Of a stretch of DNA of 64,000 nt, positions 1 to 7,219 are shown piece by piece. This DNA comes from a virus. The translations under genes and the position numbers were made by a program. The stretch spans positions 1 through 64,000 of the IMG/VR virus record IMGVR_UViG_3300022752_000015. One strand, given 5' to 3'. Under the pieces are notes generated by a model. It did not search any database, was not told the origin of the DNA, and worked only from the letters and a program-made list of their open reading frames with translations. The number at the start of each line of letters is the position of its first letter. Positions within the stretch are counted from its first letter, which is position 1.

Positions 1-202
1 TGAAGATGGAACGTAGATCCTCATAACCAATCACAATGGAATTGGTTCCTCTACCACAGGAATCGGTAACACTGATGTTAAACTTGTTCCAGTGTGGGTT
101 GAAGGTGATACTGAACTGAGTTCCTTCGAGATCTTGGAATTCAGTACTGAGGTTCTGGAGTTTCTTTGGTACTGAGGTACCGAGTTTCTTCTTGGCCTTC
201 AT
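1..202 (-). CDS. hypothetical protein, 3' end outside window
   Basis: Reading frame open from an ATG at 202 to the left edge (67 codons). The N-terminus is basic (MKAKKKLGTSVPKK) and is followed by a mixed polar stretch with no family I recognise. The start is fixed by a promoter whose -10 box ends six bases before this ATG, with no Shine-Dalgarno sequence, so the message is probably leaderless. The Lys-rich start resembles that of the gene at 8796-9311, but the rest does not obviously match. Confidence 0.7.
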   Translation of the reverse strand, partial: MKAKKKLGTSVPKKLQNLSTEFQDLEGTQFSITFNPHWNKFNISVTDSCGRGTNSIVIGYEDLRSIF

Positions 203-208
203 GTTTCC

Positions 209-238
209 ATCCTATCATCCTCGGGTGGAATTTTTCAC
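209..238 (-). promoter_or_regulatory. class I promoter for gene ending at left edge
   Basis: Minus-strand GTGAAA (233-238), 18-base spacer, TAGGAT (209-214), then six bases to the ATG at 202. Same geometry as the other class I promoters in this window. Confidence 0.75.
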
Positions 239-529
239 CGGATCAACATCACTCATGAAAAGGTAGAATTCCTTAACACCTTCGTAATCCCAAACACCAA
301 CTCGAATTCCAAAACGTTTAACCGCACCGATCCAGGAACCGTGAGGAGATCTGGAACTCTGTGGAGAATCATAGGTAAATCCTCCTGCGGAAATCCAGGA
401 ACCTCCTCTTTCCACTCCACGAAATCCTCTATTCTTACCGGATTTTATTGGTGGTTGAGAGGAAATATTTCCGTGTGGATCTCGGCCGAGAACCTCAAGG
501 TTCACCCTTCCAACTTCCTCATGTTCCAT
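215..529 (-). CDS. hypothetical protein with RGGSW...FGIRV segment
   Basis: 104 residues. The middle contains ERGGSW (residues about 40-45) and, after an Arg/Ser/Pro segment, RFGIRV (about 72-77). This spacing resembles the C-terminal core of FGE-sulfatase/C-type-lectin-like folds (RGGSW...GFR), but the protein is only about a third of that domain, so I treat it as a resemblance. It overlaps the 3' end of its upstream neighbour by 28 bases. Its own 3' end lies inside the -35 region of the promoter at 209-238, so that promoter sits at the operon end. Confidence 0.65.
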   Translation of the reverse strand: MEHEEVGRVNLEVLGRDPHGNISSQPPIKSGKNRGFRGVERGGSWISAGGFTYDSPQSSRSPHGSWIGAVKRFGIRVGVWDYEGVKEFYLFMSDVDPVKNSTRG

Positions 530-1002
530 ATCTTTTCCGGGTTGTATTCCAAGGAATATCGAATAGATCCACCTTCACTCTTCTCGGGGATCTGTGATTC
601 AATCTCTCCGATGAGTTGGGAATGATACTGAGGATCCATTTCGATTTCCCATGGAACACCTTCACCATCCTTCACCACAACCTTCACACCAACCTTTGGA
701 GGTGGTTCAGGAATATTTTCATCATCATCATCCGGTTCAACACCAACGAATTCGATGAATTTCTGGAAGTATTCCTGGATTAGATCCGAATCACGTTTAG
801 GATCAACCCCAAACCAACTTCCATCCCATTCATTACACCTCCACTTCCAAAAATCGATCGCTTCAGAGTTCGATAGTGTAACTCCGAATAACCGGTGAAC
901 TTCGGATTTGATGTGATCCACATCATCCTGTTCATAGTAGATCCCAGAATTTTGGAGCCTAACATTAAAGGTTTGAGTTACCAGTTCTTGGTTGATCTTC
1001 AT
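502..1002 (-). CDS. hypothetical acidic protein
   Basis: 166 residues, no recognised domain. An acidic Asp/Glu/Pro linker (EPDDDDENIPEPPP, about residues 89-102) separates an N-terminal half rich in aromatic residues (W-x-W near 53-55) from a beta-rich C-terminal half. The start at 1002 has a weak GAAGG-type ribosome site and lies 4 bases after the stop of the next upstream gene, so the two are likely co-transcribed. Function unknown. Confidence 0.7.
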   Translation of the reverse strand: MKINQELVTQTFNVRLQNSGIYYEQDDVDHIKSEVHRLFGVTLSNSEAIDFWKWRCNEWDGSWFGVDPKRDSDLIQEYFQKFIEFVGVEPDDDDENIPEPPPKVGVKVVVKDGEGVPWEIEMDPQYHSQLIGEIESQIPEKSEGGSIRYSLEYNPEKIWNMRKLEG

Positions 1003-1006
1003 TGTT

Positions 1007-1180
1007 TCACCCTTCCTCCTTCACCTTCTCCAGTTCCTTACGAACCACGGTGTGTATCCCCAGGATTATTTCATCCTGAACCTCATAACCATAAACAAGA
1101 TCGTTTGCCTCGTTGGGATTCAAAACAATAGTGATTCCCTCCAACATACCATTCTTATCGTAGCTTCTCCTGGCTTCCAT
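1007..1180 (-). CDS. small hypothetical protein
   Basis: 57 codons starting MEARRSYDKNGML and ending KVKEEG. Its ATG overlaps the TGA of the upstream gene by one base (TGATG at 1178-1182), the usual coupled arrangement here, and the stop is 4 bases before the next start. That tight packing is the main reason to call it. No recognised domain. Confidence 0.65.
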   Translation of the reverse strand: MEARRSYDKNGMLEGITIVLNPNEANDLVYGYEVQDEIILGIHTVVRKELEKVKEEG

Positions 1181-1545
1181 CACCCCTCCTTCTTCTCCCT
1201 CAATTCCTTCATGCTTTCCACCAGGATCTTCTGTAGGTTTTCCATCTCCTCCGGGCTCAAGGAATCCAACTTTTCCATGATGGAATACTTCATTTTTCGG
1301 ATTAGAAGAGGATCCGTGATTGGAAAGGATTTGGTTCCTCTCTCCTCTCTTCCCTTCACATCCATGTAAAGGTTAGAATCACCACCGAATTCCTTGCAAG
1401 GATTAGGAATATCCACCTCACTCCACCCATTCTCACAACGGTTACACCCATAAACATGTGTGCTTGAAACCCCATCATCATTCATGAATGAGGTGTGTTG
1501 AATTGTTCCGGAATCACACTTTCCACACTTATCATTACCGCTCAT
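1180..1545 (-). CDS. zinc-ribbon-like small protein
   Basis: 121 residues from the ATG at 1545, which has GGAGAAG upstream. A start 10 codons further upstream would run deeper into the neighbour and is less likely. The N-terminal 50 residues carry two CxxC pairs (CGKC near residue 7 and CNRC near 35), a typical zinc knuckle spacing. The C-terminal half is a charged predicted helix (SPEEMENLQKIL). Such zinc-ribbon mini-proteins are common in large phages; the partner is unknown. Confidence 0.7.
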   Translation of the reverse strand: MSGNDKCGKCDSGTIQHTSFMNDDGVSSTHVYGCNRCENGWSEVDIPNPCKEFGGDSNLYMDVKGREERGTKSFPITDPLLIRKMKYSIMEKLDSLSPEEMENLQKILVESMKELREKKEG

Positions 1546-1729
1546 TGTTCTTCTCCAACTCCACCATGTTTCCATTGATATACACGAAACGATTGAAACT
1601 CAAATCGTTTGGATTATGGAAAACCTCCTTGGTGTAGGTAACGTTCCATTGTTCTCCGCTCGGATCATATTTCTTCATGATGTGGAGGAACTTCGCAACC
1701 GTTTCGAATTCTTCTTTGCTGATCTTCAT
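1535..1729 (-). CDS. small hypothetical protein
   Basis: 64 residues from the ATG at 1729 (MKISKEEFETVAKFLHIM), preceded by AAGGAGA at good spacing. Longer in-frame starts lack this site. It overlaps the next gene downstream by 11 bases. N-terminal helix, C-terminal strand-like segment; no family recognised. Confidence 0.7.
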   Translation of the reverse strand: MKISKEEFETVAKFLHIMKKYDPSGEQWNVTYTKEVFHNPNDLSFNRFVYINGNMVELEKNNER

Positions 1730-1739
1730 GGCTTCTCCT

Positions 1740-1943
1740 TCACAGGGGTGTTGCATAACCAACGATCTTGTGGTGGATTTCCGAGAGGAGAATCTTGTAC
1801 CCCTCAACCTGGCTCCTCAGATTTCCAATGCAAACCTGATGATCCGGATGGAAATGTTTTCCATTGAACTCAATGAACTCGGAATCGTTTGTGATGTTAA
1901 CCTTACAGTGAGAACAGTTTCGTACAGGGTTTTTCTTCTTCAC
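1740..1943 (-). CDS. small zinc-finger-like protein
   Basis: 67 residues with a GTG start at 1943 and a strong AAGGAGAAG ribosome site. Residues 10-40 hold C-x2-C ... H-x-H-x2-H-x3-C (CSHCKV, then KHFHPDHQVC), which looks like a LIM/treble-clef type metal site. First gene after a class I promoter, but unlike the ATG cases it has a short leader with a Shine-Dalgarno. Confidence 0.7.
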   Translation of the reverse strand: MKKKNPVRNCSHCKVNITNDSEFIEFNGKHFHPDHQVCIGNLRSQVEGYKILLSEIHHKIVGYATPL

Positions 1944-1960
1944 TTTTCTTCTCCTTGATC

Positions 1961-1990
1961 AAGGTACCACATGAGGTGGAGGAATTTCAC
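1961..1990 (-). promoter_or_regulatory. class I promoter with short leader
   Basis: GTGAAA (1985-1990), 18-base spacer, TACCTT (1961-1966). The start codon is GTG at 1943, 17 bases after the -10 box, with AGGAG between. So the promoter class also serves a leadered gene when the start is GTG. The -35 overlaps the stop codon of the upstream gene (1987-1989). Confidence 0.65.
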
Positions 1991-2313
1991 TCATCACCTT
2001 TCATTCTTTTTTCCACCATATCCAGGTAGAATGGAAGGGCACCTTGAGGAGGAGGTTCCACGGTGAATAAATTCCTTGCAACCTGATTGTAGTTAATCCT
2101 ACCTCCGGGCCTCCCCAATGTATCGAGGAAGGGATTGTAAAAATCACCCCATAAAACCTCCACCTGATTATCGGAGGTTTTTCTCACAATGGTTCCGGTG
2201 GAACTGGAGTAAAGGAACTTCACCATATCTCCAATTTTCCAATCAACCTCATCGAGTAGTTTTCCATCGAGGGTGAGGAGGGAGGAGATGAATACCGTGT
2301 TTATTTCACTCAT
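1987..2313 (-). CDS. array mini-barrel protein, longest of block 1
   Basis: 108 residues from the ATG at 2313 (MSEINTVFISSLL). The start box is displaced about 25 residues inward (DWKIGDMVKFL) behind an extra N-terminal segment, and the C-terminal tail (YLDMVEKRMKGDE) is also extra. It still has G-T-I-V and V-E-V-L-W. It overlaps its upstream neighbour by 8 bases and is the last gene of the block; its stop overlaps the -35 box of the next promoter. Confidence 0.75.
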   Translation of the reverse strand: MSEINTVFISSLLTLDGKLLDEVDWKIGDMVKFLYSSSTGTIVRKTSDNQVEVLWGDFYNPFLDTLGRPGGRINYNQVARNLFTVEPPPQGALPFYLDMVEKRMKGDE

Positions 2314-2503
2314 GATATTTTTGAATATCCTCGGGGAGGATGATCTGATCGGGGCGGAAGAACAACTGTTTTCCACACGATAAAACGGTTAGGTAGGAAA
2401 CGATCCCATAGGGGTTTCTATTCACCTCCAGGATTATCCCCGCCCGGGGAGGTTCACCGAAGAATTTGGTGAAGATTAAATCTCCAATACTACTTTGATT
2501 CAC
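2306..2503 (-). CDS. array mini-barrel protein
   Basis: 65 residues, GTG start at 2503. Begins MNQSSIGDLIF, with R-A-G-I-I-L-E in the middle. It lacks the terminal G-W motif and ends in FRPDQIILPEDIQKYHE. Overlaps the upstream gene by 14 bases; the upstream TAG falls at bases 12-14 of this gene. Confidence 0.75.
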   Translation of the reverse strand: MNQSSIGDLIFTKFFGEPPRAGIILEVNRNPYGIVSYLTVLSCGKQLFFRPDQIILPEDIQKYHE

Positions 2504-2714
2504 TTAGTATCTCCACGTTCCACCGATCCGCGATGAGATGGTGGTAGTTGATACCATCCTCACACAACAAGGTTACATTCAAACCATGGTTTCCATTGAA
2601 ACCTTCCACCGGAGGAACCTCTTCACATTCCAACAACAAACCGGTTATGGTACCGTTTTTCAGTGGAAAATCCTGGTATTTCCAGGTGAAACGAATCAGA
2701 TCACCCCGTTTCAC
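2490..2714 (-). CDS. array mini-barrel protein
   Basis: 74 residues, GTG start at 2714 (KRGDLIRFTWKY). Middle ITGLLLE, ending WNVEILSES. The 14-base overlap with the upstream gene arises because that gene's TGA is read out of frame from the GGT-GAT (Gly-Asp) codons of this start box. Confidence 0.8.
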   Translation of the reverse strand: MKRGDLIRFTWKYQDFPLKNGTITGLLLECEEVPPVEGFNGNHGLNVTLLCEDGINYHHLIADRWNVEILSESK

Positions 2715-2904
2715 TTAGTATCTCCACCGAACCTGGTGATACATAGTAACTCTTTCCCTCCTCGGGGATGATTACTTTAAGGTAACACATCTTACCGGAA
2801 ATCAATTCCTCATCCCGATATTCCTCAATGATTCCAACCGCTCCGCGGGGAGGAAGAAAACCAGGTAACTTACCTGTGAAAAGAACCAGATCACCGGGTT
2901 TCAT
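2701..2904 (-). CDS. array mini-barrel protein
   Basis: 67 residues. A canonical start box (MKPGDLVLFTGKL) and G-A-V-G-I-I-E-E are followed by YLKVII and SVEILSETG. Not overlapped by its upstream neighbour (7-base gap). Confidence 0.8.
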   Translation of the reverse strand: MKPGDLVLFTGKLPGFLPPRGAVGIIEEYRDEELISGKMCYLKVIIPEEGKSYYVSPGSVEILSETG

Positions 2905-2911
2905 TGTGGGG

Positions 2912-3097
2912 TTATACCTTCACCAGTTCGTAGTTGTAGAACCAGGTTAACCTCTCACGGAATAGAACCCGATAACGATGTGATCCACCGTGATGTTCCT
3001 GTGAATCTGGATGAACCACTATTCCAAAACCAAGGATCTCGGATGGATTATCCCAATCCTCAACCTTCACAATATCTCCATTCTCAAGGTTGCTCAC
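2912..3097 (-). CDS. array mini-barrel protein
   Basis: 61 residues, MSNLENGDIVKVEDW, with G-F-G-I-V-V and Y-R-V-L-F. It ends NYELVKV, a compressed L-E-x-V motif. Four-base overlap with the upstream gene. Confidence 0.8.
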   Translation of the reverse strand: MSNLENGDIVKVEDWDNPSEILGFGIVVHPDSQEHHGGSHRYRVLFRERLTWFYNYELVKV

Positions 3098-3309
3098 CTT
3101 ATCACCTTAACCCTTTCATACCTCACCCACCCGATGGATTCACCGGTGATTATTTTGATGTATGGAACATCGATGTTGGAATAACATGAATCTATAATGA
3201 TTCCAATGTGATCCTGTGGAAAGGTTGAGGTATACGTACCTAATGGGTTAACTGAATCAAAGATGTGTAGGTTTCCAACGGTAGGTTGAACAAGGTTTCC
3301 AGGGTTCAC
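3094..3309 (-). CDS. array mini-barrel protein
   Basis: 71 residues. MNPGNLVQPTVG, a long variable loop, D-H-I-G-I-I-I, then IKIITGESIGWVRYERVKVI, a very clear C-terminal G-x-I-G-W-V motif. Four-base overlaps on both sides. Confidence 0.85.
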   Translation of the reverse strand: MNPGNLVQPTVGNLHIFDSVNPLGTYTSTFPQDHIGIIIDSCYSNIDVPYIKIITGESIGWVRYERVKVIR

Positions 3310-3512
3310 TTCACCACCTCGATCTCATATTTCTCACCGATTCGATTGATTGGAATGTAGAAAATCTTCCCAGTTCCATTCTCAAGAACATCATAGAAAT
3401 CGGTGTTGTGTTGATGTGATTCACCTATAACAACACCACCGTTTCTCAACTCATCCCGGTGGGATTTGGAGGTGATAAAGATTCGTATCATATCTCCTGG
3501 AAACAATCTCAA
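3306..3512 (-). CDS. array mini-barrel protein
   Basis: 68 residues. MRLFPGDMIRIFITS, then N-G-G-V-V-I-G and Y-D-V-L-E-N-G-T-G. The G-W position is replaced by KIFYI. Four-base overlaps on both sides. Confidence 0.8.
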   Translation of the reverse strand: MRLFPGDMIRIFITSKSHRDELRNGGVVIGESHQHNTDFYDVLENGTGKIFYIPINRIGEKYEIEVVK

Positions 3513-3718
3513 GAGATCCTCTCGGTGAAGTTGTTCTCCATGAATTCCATCAACTCATTTCCCCATAGAACCTTATAGTAATCCCCAAATTCATCCCCGT
3601 TTCTATGAACACCAACCACCAAACCAGGCCCGGTGATCCTGAATTTTTCCTTATGGTTTCCAACCCAGGTATGAATTAGATCGGTACACATCCATAACTC
3701 ACCTGTGTTTGGTTTCAT
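3509..3718 (-). CDS. array mini-barrel protein
   Basis: 69 residues. MKPNTGELWMCTDL, then G-P-G-L-V-V-G, YYKVLWG, ending FTERIS. The terminal strand is divergent. Four-base overlaps on both sides. Confidence 0.8.
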   Translation of the reverse strand: MKPNTGELWMCTDLIHTWVGNHKEKFRITGPGLVVGVHRNGDEFGDYYKVLWGNELMEFMENNFTERIS

Positions 3719-3939
3719 GCCACCAACTCCAGTTTACCTCTTCCAATCCAACCGATTCCATGTGAGGTTAGAATCCTACACATCCCCCGGAAAAGAACCC
3801 CATTTTGGGTGGTTTGTAGAAGTATTCCAATCTCTCCAGGGGGTACAACCGGGCCATGGGAATCATGTGGAACATCGATATCCGGAACCAGTTGAAAATT
3901 GTTGAAAGAGTTAACTCGGATTAGATCACCTGGAATCAT
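3715..3939 (-). CDS. array mini-barrel protein
   Basis: 74 residues. MIPGDLIRVNSFN, P-G-E-I-G-I-L-L-Q, then CRILTSHGIGWIGRGKLELV, a textbook C-terminal motif. Four-base overlaps on both sides. Confidence 0.85.
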   Translation of the reverse strand: MIPGDLIRVNSFNNFQLVPDIDVPHDSHGPVVPPGEIGILLQTTQNGVLFRGMCRILTSHGIGWIGRGKLELVA

Positions 3940-4184
3940 TGATGATCTTCCTTATCTAACCAAGAATCATAAACCCAACCCTTACCGTAACCAGGAAAAA
4001 GAATCAAGTGCATTTTTCCAACCGTTTCCAAAAATATCCCGCTGGAGTTGGTTGGAATCTCAAAACAATCGCTCATCTTATATGAGCGATATGGTGTGTT
4101 ACTCCGGTTCTCGTGAAAAACCCTGAGGAATTCCTTGGCCCAGGAGCATCTATGATGAACCACAAATATATCACCACGAATCAT
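3936..4184 (-). CDS. array mini-barrel protein
   Basis: 82 residues from the ATG at 4184 (MIRGDIFVVHH), chosen because it begins with the start box and gives the recurring 14-base overlap through GGT-GAT. A start 16 codons upstream would run further into the neighbour. Middle S-S-G-I-F-L-E and C-terminal GYGKGWVYDSWL. Confidence 0.75.
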   Translation of the reverse strand: MIRGDIFVVHHRCSWAKEFLRVFHENRSNTPYRSYKMSDCFEIPTNSSGIFLETVGKMHLILFPGYGKGWVYDSWLDKEDHQ

Positions 4185-4380
4185 TGATTCTCTCCACCGC
4201 CCAACGGTTACTCCACAACCAAACCAACCCATTCGGGCCTAAAACATTGTATTCGGAGGGGCTCCATTCCAACCTTCTCCTTCCAATGAACAACCCAAAA
4301 AACGGTGGGGAATTCACTTCAGGGTTGTTGTGAAGTTTGAAAGGTTCACATATAACAGGATCTCCAACACACAACACCAT
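4171..4380 (-). CDS. array mini-barrel protein
   Basis: 69 residues. MVLCVGDPVICEPF, F-F-G-L-F-I-G, YNVLGPNGLVWLW and ending WAVERI. The upstream neighbour is 35 bases away. The gap holds GGAG plus a GTGTAA-18-TACATT promoter-like pair that matches class I only loosely. Confidence 0.75.
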   Translation of the reverse strand: MVLCVGDPVICEPFKLHNNPEVNSPPFFGLFIGRRRLEWSPSEYNVLGPNGLVWLWSNRWAVERINDSW

Positions 4381-4415
4381 GGTTAAACTCCAATGTAAAC
4401 CATCCCATCCCGGTT

Positions 4416-4679
4416 TTACACCGTGTGGAGTTCCAAATGGTTCTCACTCACCCACCCGAAAACCTCACCACCGAAAAACAGAACCTTACACTGATCCTCT
4501 TTGATTTCAATCACAACACCAATCGATCCGCTTGAAATTTTACCTATGAAACTCCGAGGAACTATGGATTCTCCAACCCAACGGATCTTCTCCGGGAAAT
4601 CGTAAATTCGGTGTAGATTTGTTGGGTGATTTTTAAGAGTTAAAATCCTTACAGAATCACCGGGTTTAAACCTGTTCAC
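4416..4679 (-). CDS. array mini-barrel protein
   Basis: 87 residues. MNRFKPGDSVRILTL, a 40-residue insertion before S-I-G-V-V-I-E, CKVLFFGGEVFGWVSENHLELHT. The upstream TAA is at bases 12-14 of this gene. Confidence 0.8.
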   Translation of the reverse strand: MNRFKPGDSVRILTLKNHPTNLHRIYDFPEKIRWVGESIVPRSFIGKISSGSIGVVIEIKEDQCKVLFFGGEVFGWVSENHLELHTV

Positions 4680-4857
4680 CTGGAATCACCTCACACTTCC
4701 TCTCCACCCAATCCAATCCCCACCCACGGATCTCCTGTGTTCTTGGGTTAAGAACATGAACCAGGTTGATCTCCTTGTTTATCTCCAACACGAGGCAAAC
4801 ATCACCATCGAAATAATCCTCGATTACCACCATATCCCCGATCCGAAGTTTTCTCAC
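4666..4857 (-). CDS. array mini-barrel protein
   Basis: 63 residues. MRKLRIGDMVVIEDY, D-V-C-L-V-L-E-I and RGWGLDWVERKCEVI. The Trp motif occurs twice in the C-terminal segment. Four-base overlap upstream, 14-base overlap downstream. Confidence 0.8.
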   Translation of the reverse strand: MRKLRIGDMVVIEDYFDGDVCLVLEINKEINLVHVLNPRTQEIRGWGLDWVERKCEVIPGEQV

Positions 4858-5060
4858 CCCAACACCTCAACCTCATCCTCCGGAACCAGGAGAATATCCT
4901 GAATTTCTCCATTGGTTTCCAACATCCGAATATTGAAAGATTTTTTATGGGTATCTCTGATTGGTGCCACGGGGCGAAAATGAAGTAGAACACCGGTGAT
5001 GGTGGGGAACTTCCACTTCTTGTGGAACCGAGTGATTCGAAGAAGATTTCCTATGTTCAT
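4854..5060 (-). CDS. array mini-barrel protein
   Basis: 68 residues. MNIGNLLRITRFH, T-I-T-G-V-L-L-H, ending PEDEVEVLG. No Gly-Trp motif, so a divergent member. Four-base overlaps on both sides. Confidence 0.8.
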   Translation of the reverse strand: MNIGNLLRITRFHKKWKFPTITGVLLHFRPVAPIRDTHKKSFNIRMLETNGEIQDILLVPEDEVEVLG

Positions 5061-5314
5061 CTCACCAACTCCAGGATTTTCCTATCCGCCCAACCTACTC
5101 CACCGGGGGTTAACAACTTGATGTAGAAGAAATCCTTGTTCTCTGGAAACTCCGCGGTGAGTAGAACCAAACCTACATCCTTCCCATAGAAGAGTGTTTT
5201 CGTGGTGATTAGATAACCTCTATCATCCCAACAACGGGTTTCTCCTCCGTAAAGTTCAGCGGGATGGGGATCCCATGAATCCATTCGAAGTTTTACAATT
5301 GAACCTATGTTCAT
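5057..5314 (-). CDS. array mini-barrel protein
   Basis: 85 residues. MNIGSIVKLRMDSW, long loop, K-D-V-G-L-V-L-L, YIKLLTPGGVGWADRKILELV. Clear member with an enlarged first loop, similar in layout to the two genes upstream of it. Four-base overlaps. Confidence 0.85.
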   Translation of the reverse strand: MNIGSIVKLRMDSWDPHPAELYGGETRCWDDRGYLITTKTLFYGKDVGLVLLTAEFPENKDFFYIKLLTPGGVGWADRKILELVR

Positions 5315-5580
5315 CCCACCAACTCCAGATCACATCTTTTAATCCAACCTATCCCACCGGGGCACAATACCTTCACCCAAAAACTGGTGGGTAGAGAATC
5401 ATAAACATCATTGAGAATGTATCTTTGTTCCAGAATCACTCCCACCTCGGTGTAACGGAACCTCCCGGTGTGGTTCTTCCTGTAGATTGAAGTGAAATCA
5501 GGTGGATCATCCCAGAGGATTTTGTGATCCTCGTTACCTTCCATCTCGGGAATTAAACGAACTTGTGATCCGGGTTTCAC
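5311..5580 (-). CDS. array mini-barrel protein, GTG start
   Basis: 89 residues from GTG at 5580 (VKPGSQVRLIPEM). I prefer this over an ATG 12 codons upstream because GTG gives the standard GTGA 4-base overlap, begins with the start box and has GGAG nine bases before. Middle E-V-G-V-I-L-E and C-terminal VKVLCPGGIGWIKRCDLELV. Confidence 0.8.
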   Translation of the reverse strand: MKPGSQVRLIPEMEGNEDHKILWDDPPDFTSIYRKNHTGRFRYTEVGVILEQRYILNDVYDSLPTSFWVKVLCPGGIGWIKRCDLELVG

Positions 5581-5828
5581 CTTTGAAACTCCTTCACCCA
5601 ACTCTGATGTGCCCAACCAACACCACGAGGGGTTAATAACTTCACATACTGGAGGTACCTATTCGTAATGATTCGAGTTTCAAGAACCAATCCTAGATCC
5701 GAAAAACCGAATGGAATATCGGTGGGGATGAGGTTATTGGTGATTGGATCCATTAGATCCGAATGGTATAACCAATGGGTGGTACCGGTATCTCCACCGT
5801 TCACACCAACAACATCACCGGGTTTCAC
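5577..5828 (-). CDS. array mini-barrel protein, GTG start
   Basis: 83 residues from GTG at 5828 (VKPGDVVGVNGGD), again a GTGA overlap with a GGAGAAG ribosome site. Long loop, D-L-G-L-V-L-E and VKLLTPRGVGWAHQSWVKEF. Loop length and the L-T-P-x-G-V-G-W string link it to 5057-5314, suggesting local duplication. Confidence 0.8.
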   Translation of the reverse strand: MKPGDVVGVNGGDTGTTHWLYHSDLMDPITNNLIPTDIPFGFSDLGLVLETRIITNRYLQYVKLLTPRGVGWAHQSWVKEFQR

Positions 5829-6016
5829 TGGAACTTCTCCAACCATCTAACCGGAAACATTCTTATCCTATCACCCAATCCCTTTACATATTCACCGGGA
5901 AGATTGGGGGTGGTGTACCTCTCACCGAGGATAACCACCAACATTCCATGGAGATAATCATCCCGTGGATGGGCACCCGGTGGAACTGAAACTCGATATA
6001 GATCCCCTTTTCTCAT
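5825..6016 (-). CDS. array mini-barrel protein
   Basis: 63 residues. MRKGDLYRVSVPPG, G-M-L-V-V-I-L-G, ending FPVRWLEKFQ, where the Gly-Trp motif has become V-R-W-L-E. Four-base overlaps on both sides. Confidence 0.8.
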   Translation of the reverse strand: MRKGDLYRVSVPPGAHPRDDYLHGMLVVILGERYTTPNLPGEYVKGLGDRIRMFPVRWLEKFQ

Positions 6017-6216
6017 ACGATCTTCCTGATGGTATCACTGGGATGATGAACCAGTTTATCACCTCTTAGAACCACCCACCAATCAGCGGAACCGTTTTCA
6101 CCTGAACTCCTGTATCCATCATCCCAAAGTGATTCACGGATGATTATCCCGGTTGAGTGCGGATCATCCTCATCAAGAAACTCCGGAAGGATTTCAACAA
6201 CATCTCCGGGTTTCAT
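6013..6216 (-). CDS. array mini-barrel protein
   Basis: 67 residues from the ATG at 6216 (MKPGDVVEILPEF), which gives ATGA overlap; a start 24 codons upstream would lie inside the neighbour. S-T-G-I-I-I-R and WWVVLRGDKLVHHP follow. Confidence 0.8.
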   Translation of the reverse strand: MKPGDVVEILPEFLDEDDPHSTGIIIRESLWDDGYRSSGENGSADWWVVLRGDKLVHHPSDTIRKIV

Positions 6217-6416
6217 GGTGCCTCCGAGAGGAGTGTTAGGTTTTCCCATATGAAAGGAATGAAATCTTCGTTCCAGAAAACGATACAATCACACTCACCT
6301 GCAACCTGATCTCCCCATTCATCCAGTGGAACCTTATCACTCCAGAATATCCCCACGCGGGGTTCATGTGGTTCCAGAAAATCCGCGGAGATTAAAACCA
6401 GATCTCCGGGTTTCAC
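6213..6416 (-). CDS. array mini-barrel protein
   Basis: 67 residues, GTG start. KPGDLVLISADFL, R-V-G-I-F-W, CDCIVFWNEDFIPFIW and ending LTLLSEAP. The C-terminal motif is divergent. GTGA overlap upstream. Confidence 0.8.
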   Translation of the reverse strand: MKPGDLVLISADFLEPHEPRVGIFWSDKVPLDEWGDQVAGECDCIVFWNEDFIPFIWENLTLLSEAP

Positions 6417-6598
6417 TGGAGATTCCTAAAGATATTTCTGAATCCATTCATCTCCCACCTCACGGTGGAGTTTCCGAGTAGAACCTCAACCATGTTCCAG
6501 GAAACACGGAGAACCACACCGATCTCAGGGGTGTAACGGTGGATAACCAGGGATCCAGGTACCACCTGGTTCACACTGAGGATATCATCGTTTCTCAC
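6413..6598 (-). CDS. array mini-barrel protein
   Basis: 61 residues. MRNDDILSVNQVVPGSLVIHRY: the P-G-S-L-V box sits 12 residues in from the start. P-E-I-G-V-V-L-R and VEVLLGNSTVRWEM follow. Four-base overlaps on both sides. Confidence 0.8.
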   Translation of the reverse strand: MRNDDILSVNQVVPGSLVIHRYTPEIGVVLRVSWNMVEVLLGNSTVRWEMNGFRNIFRNLQ

Positions 6599-6801
6599 CG
6601 GATCACCTCTATGTAGTATGATTCCACTGGGTAACGGGTTATCCTCCCATCGGGATCGATAACCTTTATTTTTTCGTTTTCACCACCGATCTCAAAGTTT
6701 TCGTGTTCCAGGTAGATCCCAAACTTCCAACCGGTTTCACGGTAAACCGGATCCAATAGATCGATTCGGTGGATGATTTTGAGAAGAGAACCGGGTTTCA
6801 T
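6595..6801 (-). CDS. array mini-barrel protein
   Basis: 68 residues. MKPGSLLKIIHRI, K-F-G-I-Y-L-E, IKVIDPDGRITRYPVE and ending YYIEVIR. Four-base overlaps on both sides. Confidence 0.8.
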   Translation of the reverse strand: MKPGSLLKIIHRIDLLDPVYRETGWKFGIYLEHENFEIGGENEKIKVIDPDGRITRYPVESYYIEVIR

Positions 6802-7007
6802 TTTGGAAGTGTTCCGATGGGTGGTGTGGTTGAGATGTTGTGTTCCTGATATTCCAGTTTCTCACCGGTGAGTGGATTGAGAACCACATACCATGGTGTG
6901 GAGGAGTAGGTAGGTTGGAAAATATCGGAGATGATTACCGGTGTGTGGGGGTGAATGTATAGGGAACCGATGATAAAAACCAGATCTCCGAGTTGAATAT
7001 CCTTCAT
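6798..7007 (-). CDS. array mini-barrel protein
   Basis: 69 residues from the ATG at 7007 (MKDIQLGDLVFIIG), chosen for the ATGA overlap. T-P-V-I-I-S-D, YVVLNPLTGEKLEYQ follow. The C-terminal tail is rich in Thr/Pro and lacks the Trp motif. Confidence 0.75.
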   Translation of the reverse strand: MKDIQLGDLVFIIGSLYIHPHTPVIISDIFQPTYSSTPWYVVLNPLTGEKLEYQEHNISTTPPIGTLPK

Positions 7008-7219
7008 TCCACCACCTTCACGTTTCCTACATAACACCAACCAATATTTTCTCCACTGATAACCTTAACATCGGAGCGATAAACATCAACAACCAAACCG
7101 ATTCCGGTTAGAAGCCCGTGGTATTTCCTGGTTCCAGGAGGAACCGATCCGAGTGGGGATGAGAATAACTTGGAGGAACTTCCTGGGGAATTGTTGGTTA
7201 CAATATCACCGGGCCTCAT
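7004..7219 (-). CDS. array mini-barrel protein with close paralog in block 2
   Basis: 71 residues. MRPGDIVTNNSPG, SKLFSSP, G-I-G-L-V-V-D, then VKVISGENIGWCYVGNVKVVE. It is clearly the nearest relative of the gene at 10234-10467: SKLFSSP is shared, as are the G-x-G-x-V spacing and GWC-[YF]-x-GN-[VL]-[KR]-VVE. Overlaps its upstream gene by 14 bases via GGT-GAT. Confidence 0.85.
   Translation of the reverse strand: MRPGDIVTNNSPGSSSKLFSSPLGSVPPGTRKYHGLLTGIGLVVDVYRSDVKVISGENIGWCYVGNVKVVE

Noticed and set aside
215-529. Diversity-generating retroelement target, because RGGSW...FGIRV resembles the C-type-lectin fold of known variable proteins
   Set aside because: No reverse transcriptase, template repeat or adenine-biased variable repeat was seen anywhere in the window.
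4384-4421. GTGTAA-18-TACATT before 4380 as a class I promoter
   Set aside because: The -35 differs and the distance to the ATG is 11 bases with a GGAG site; kept only as a comment on that gene.
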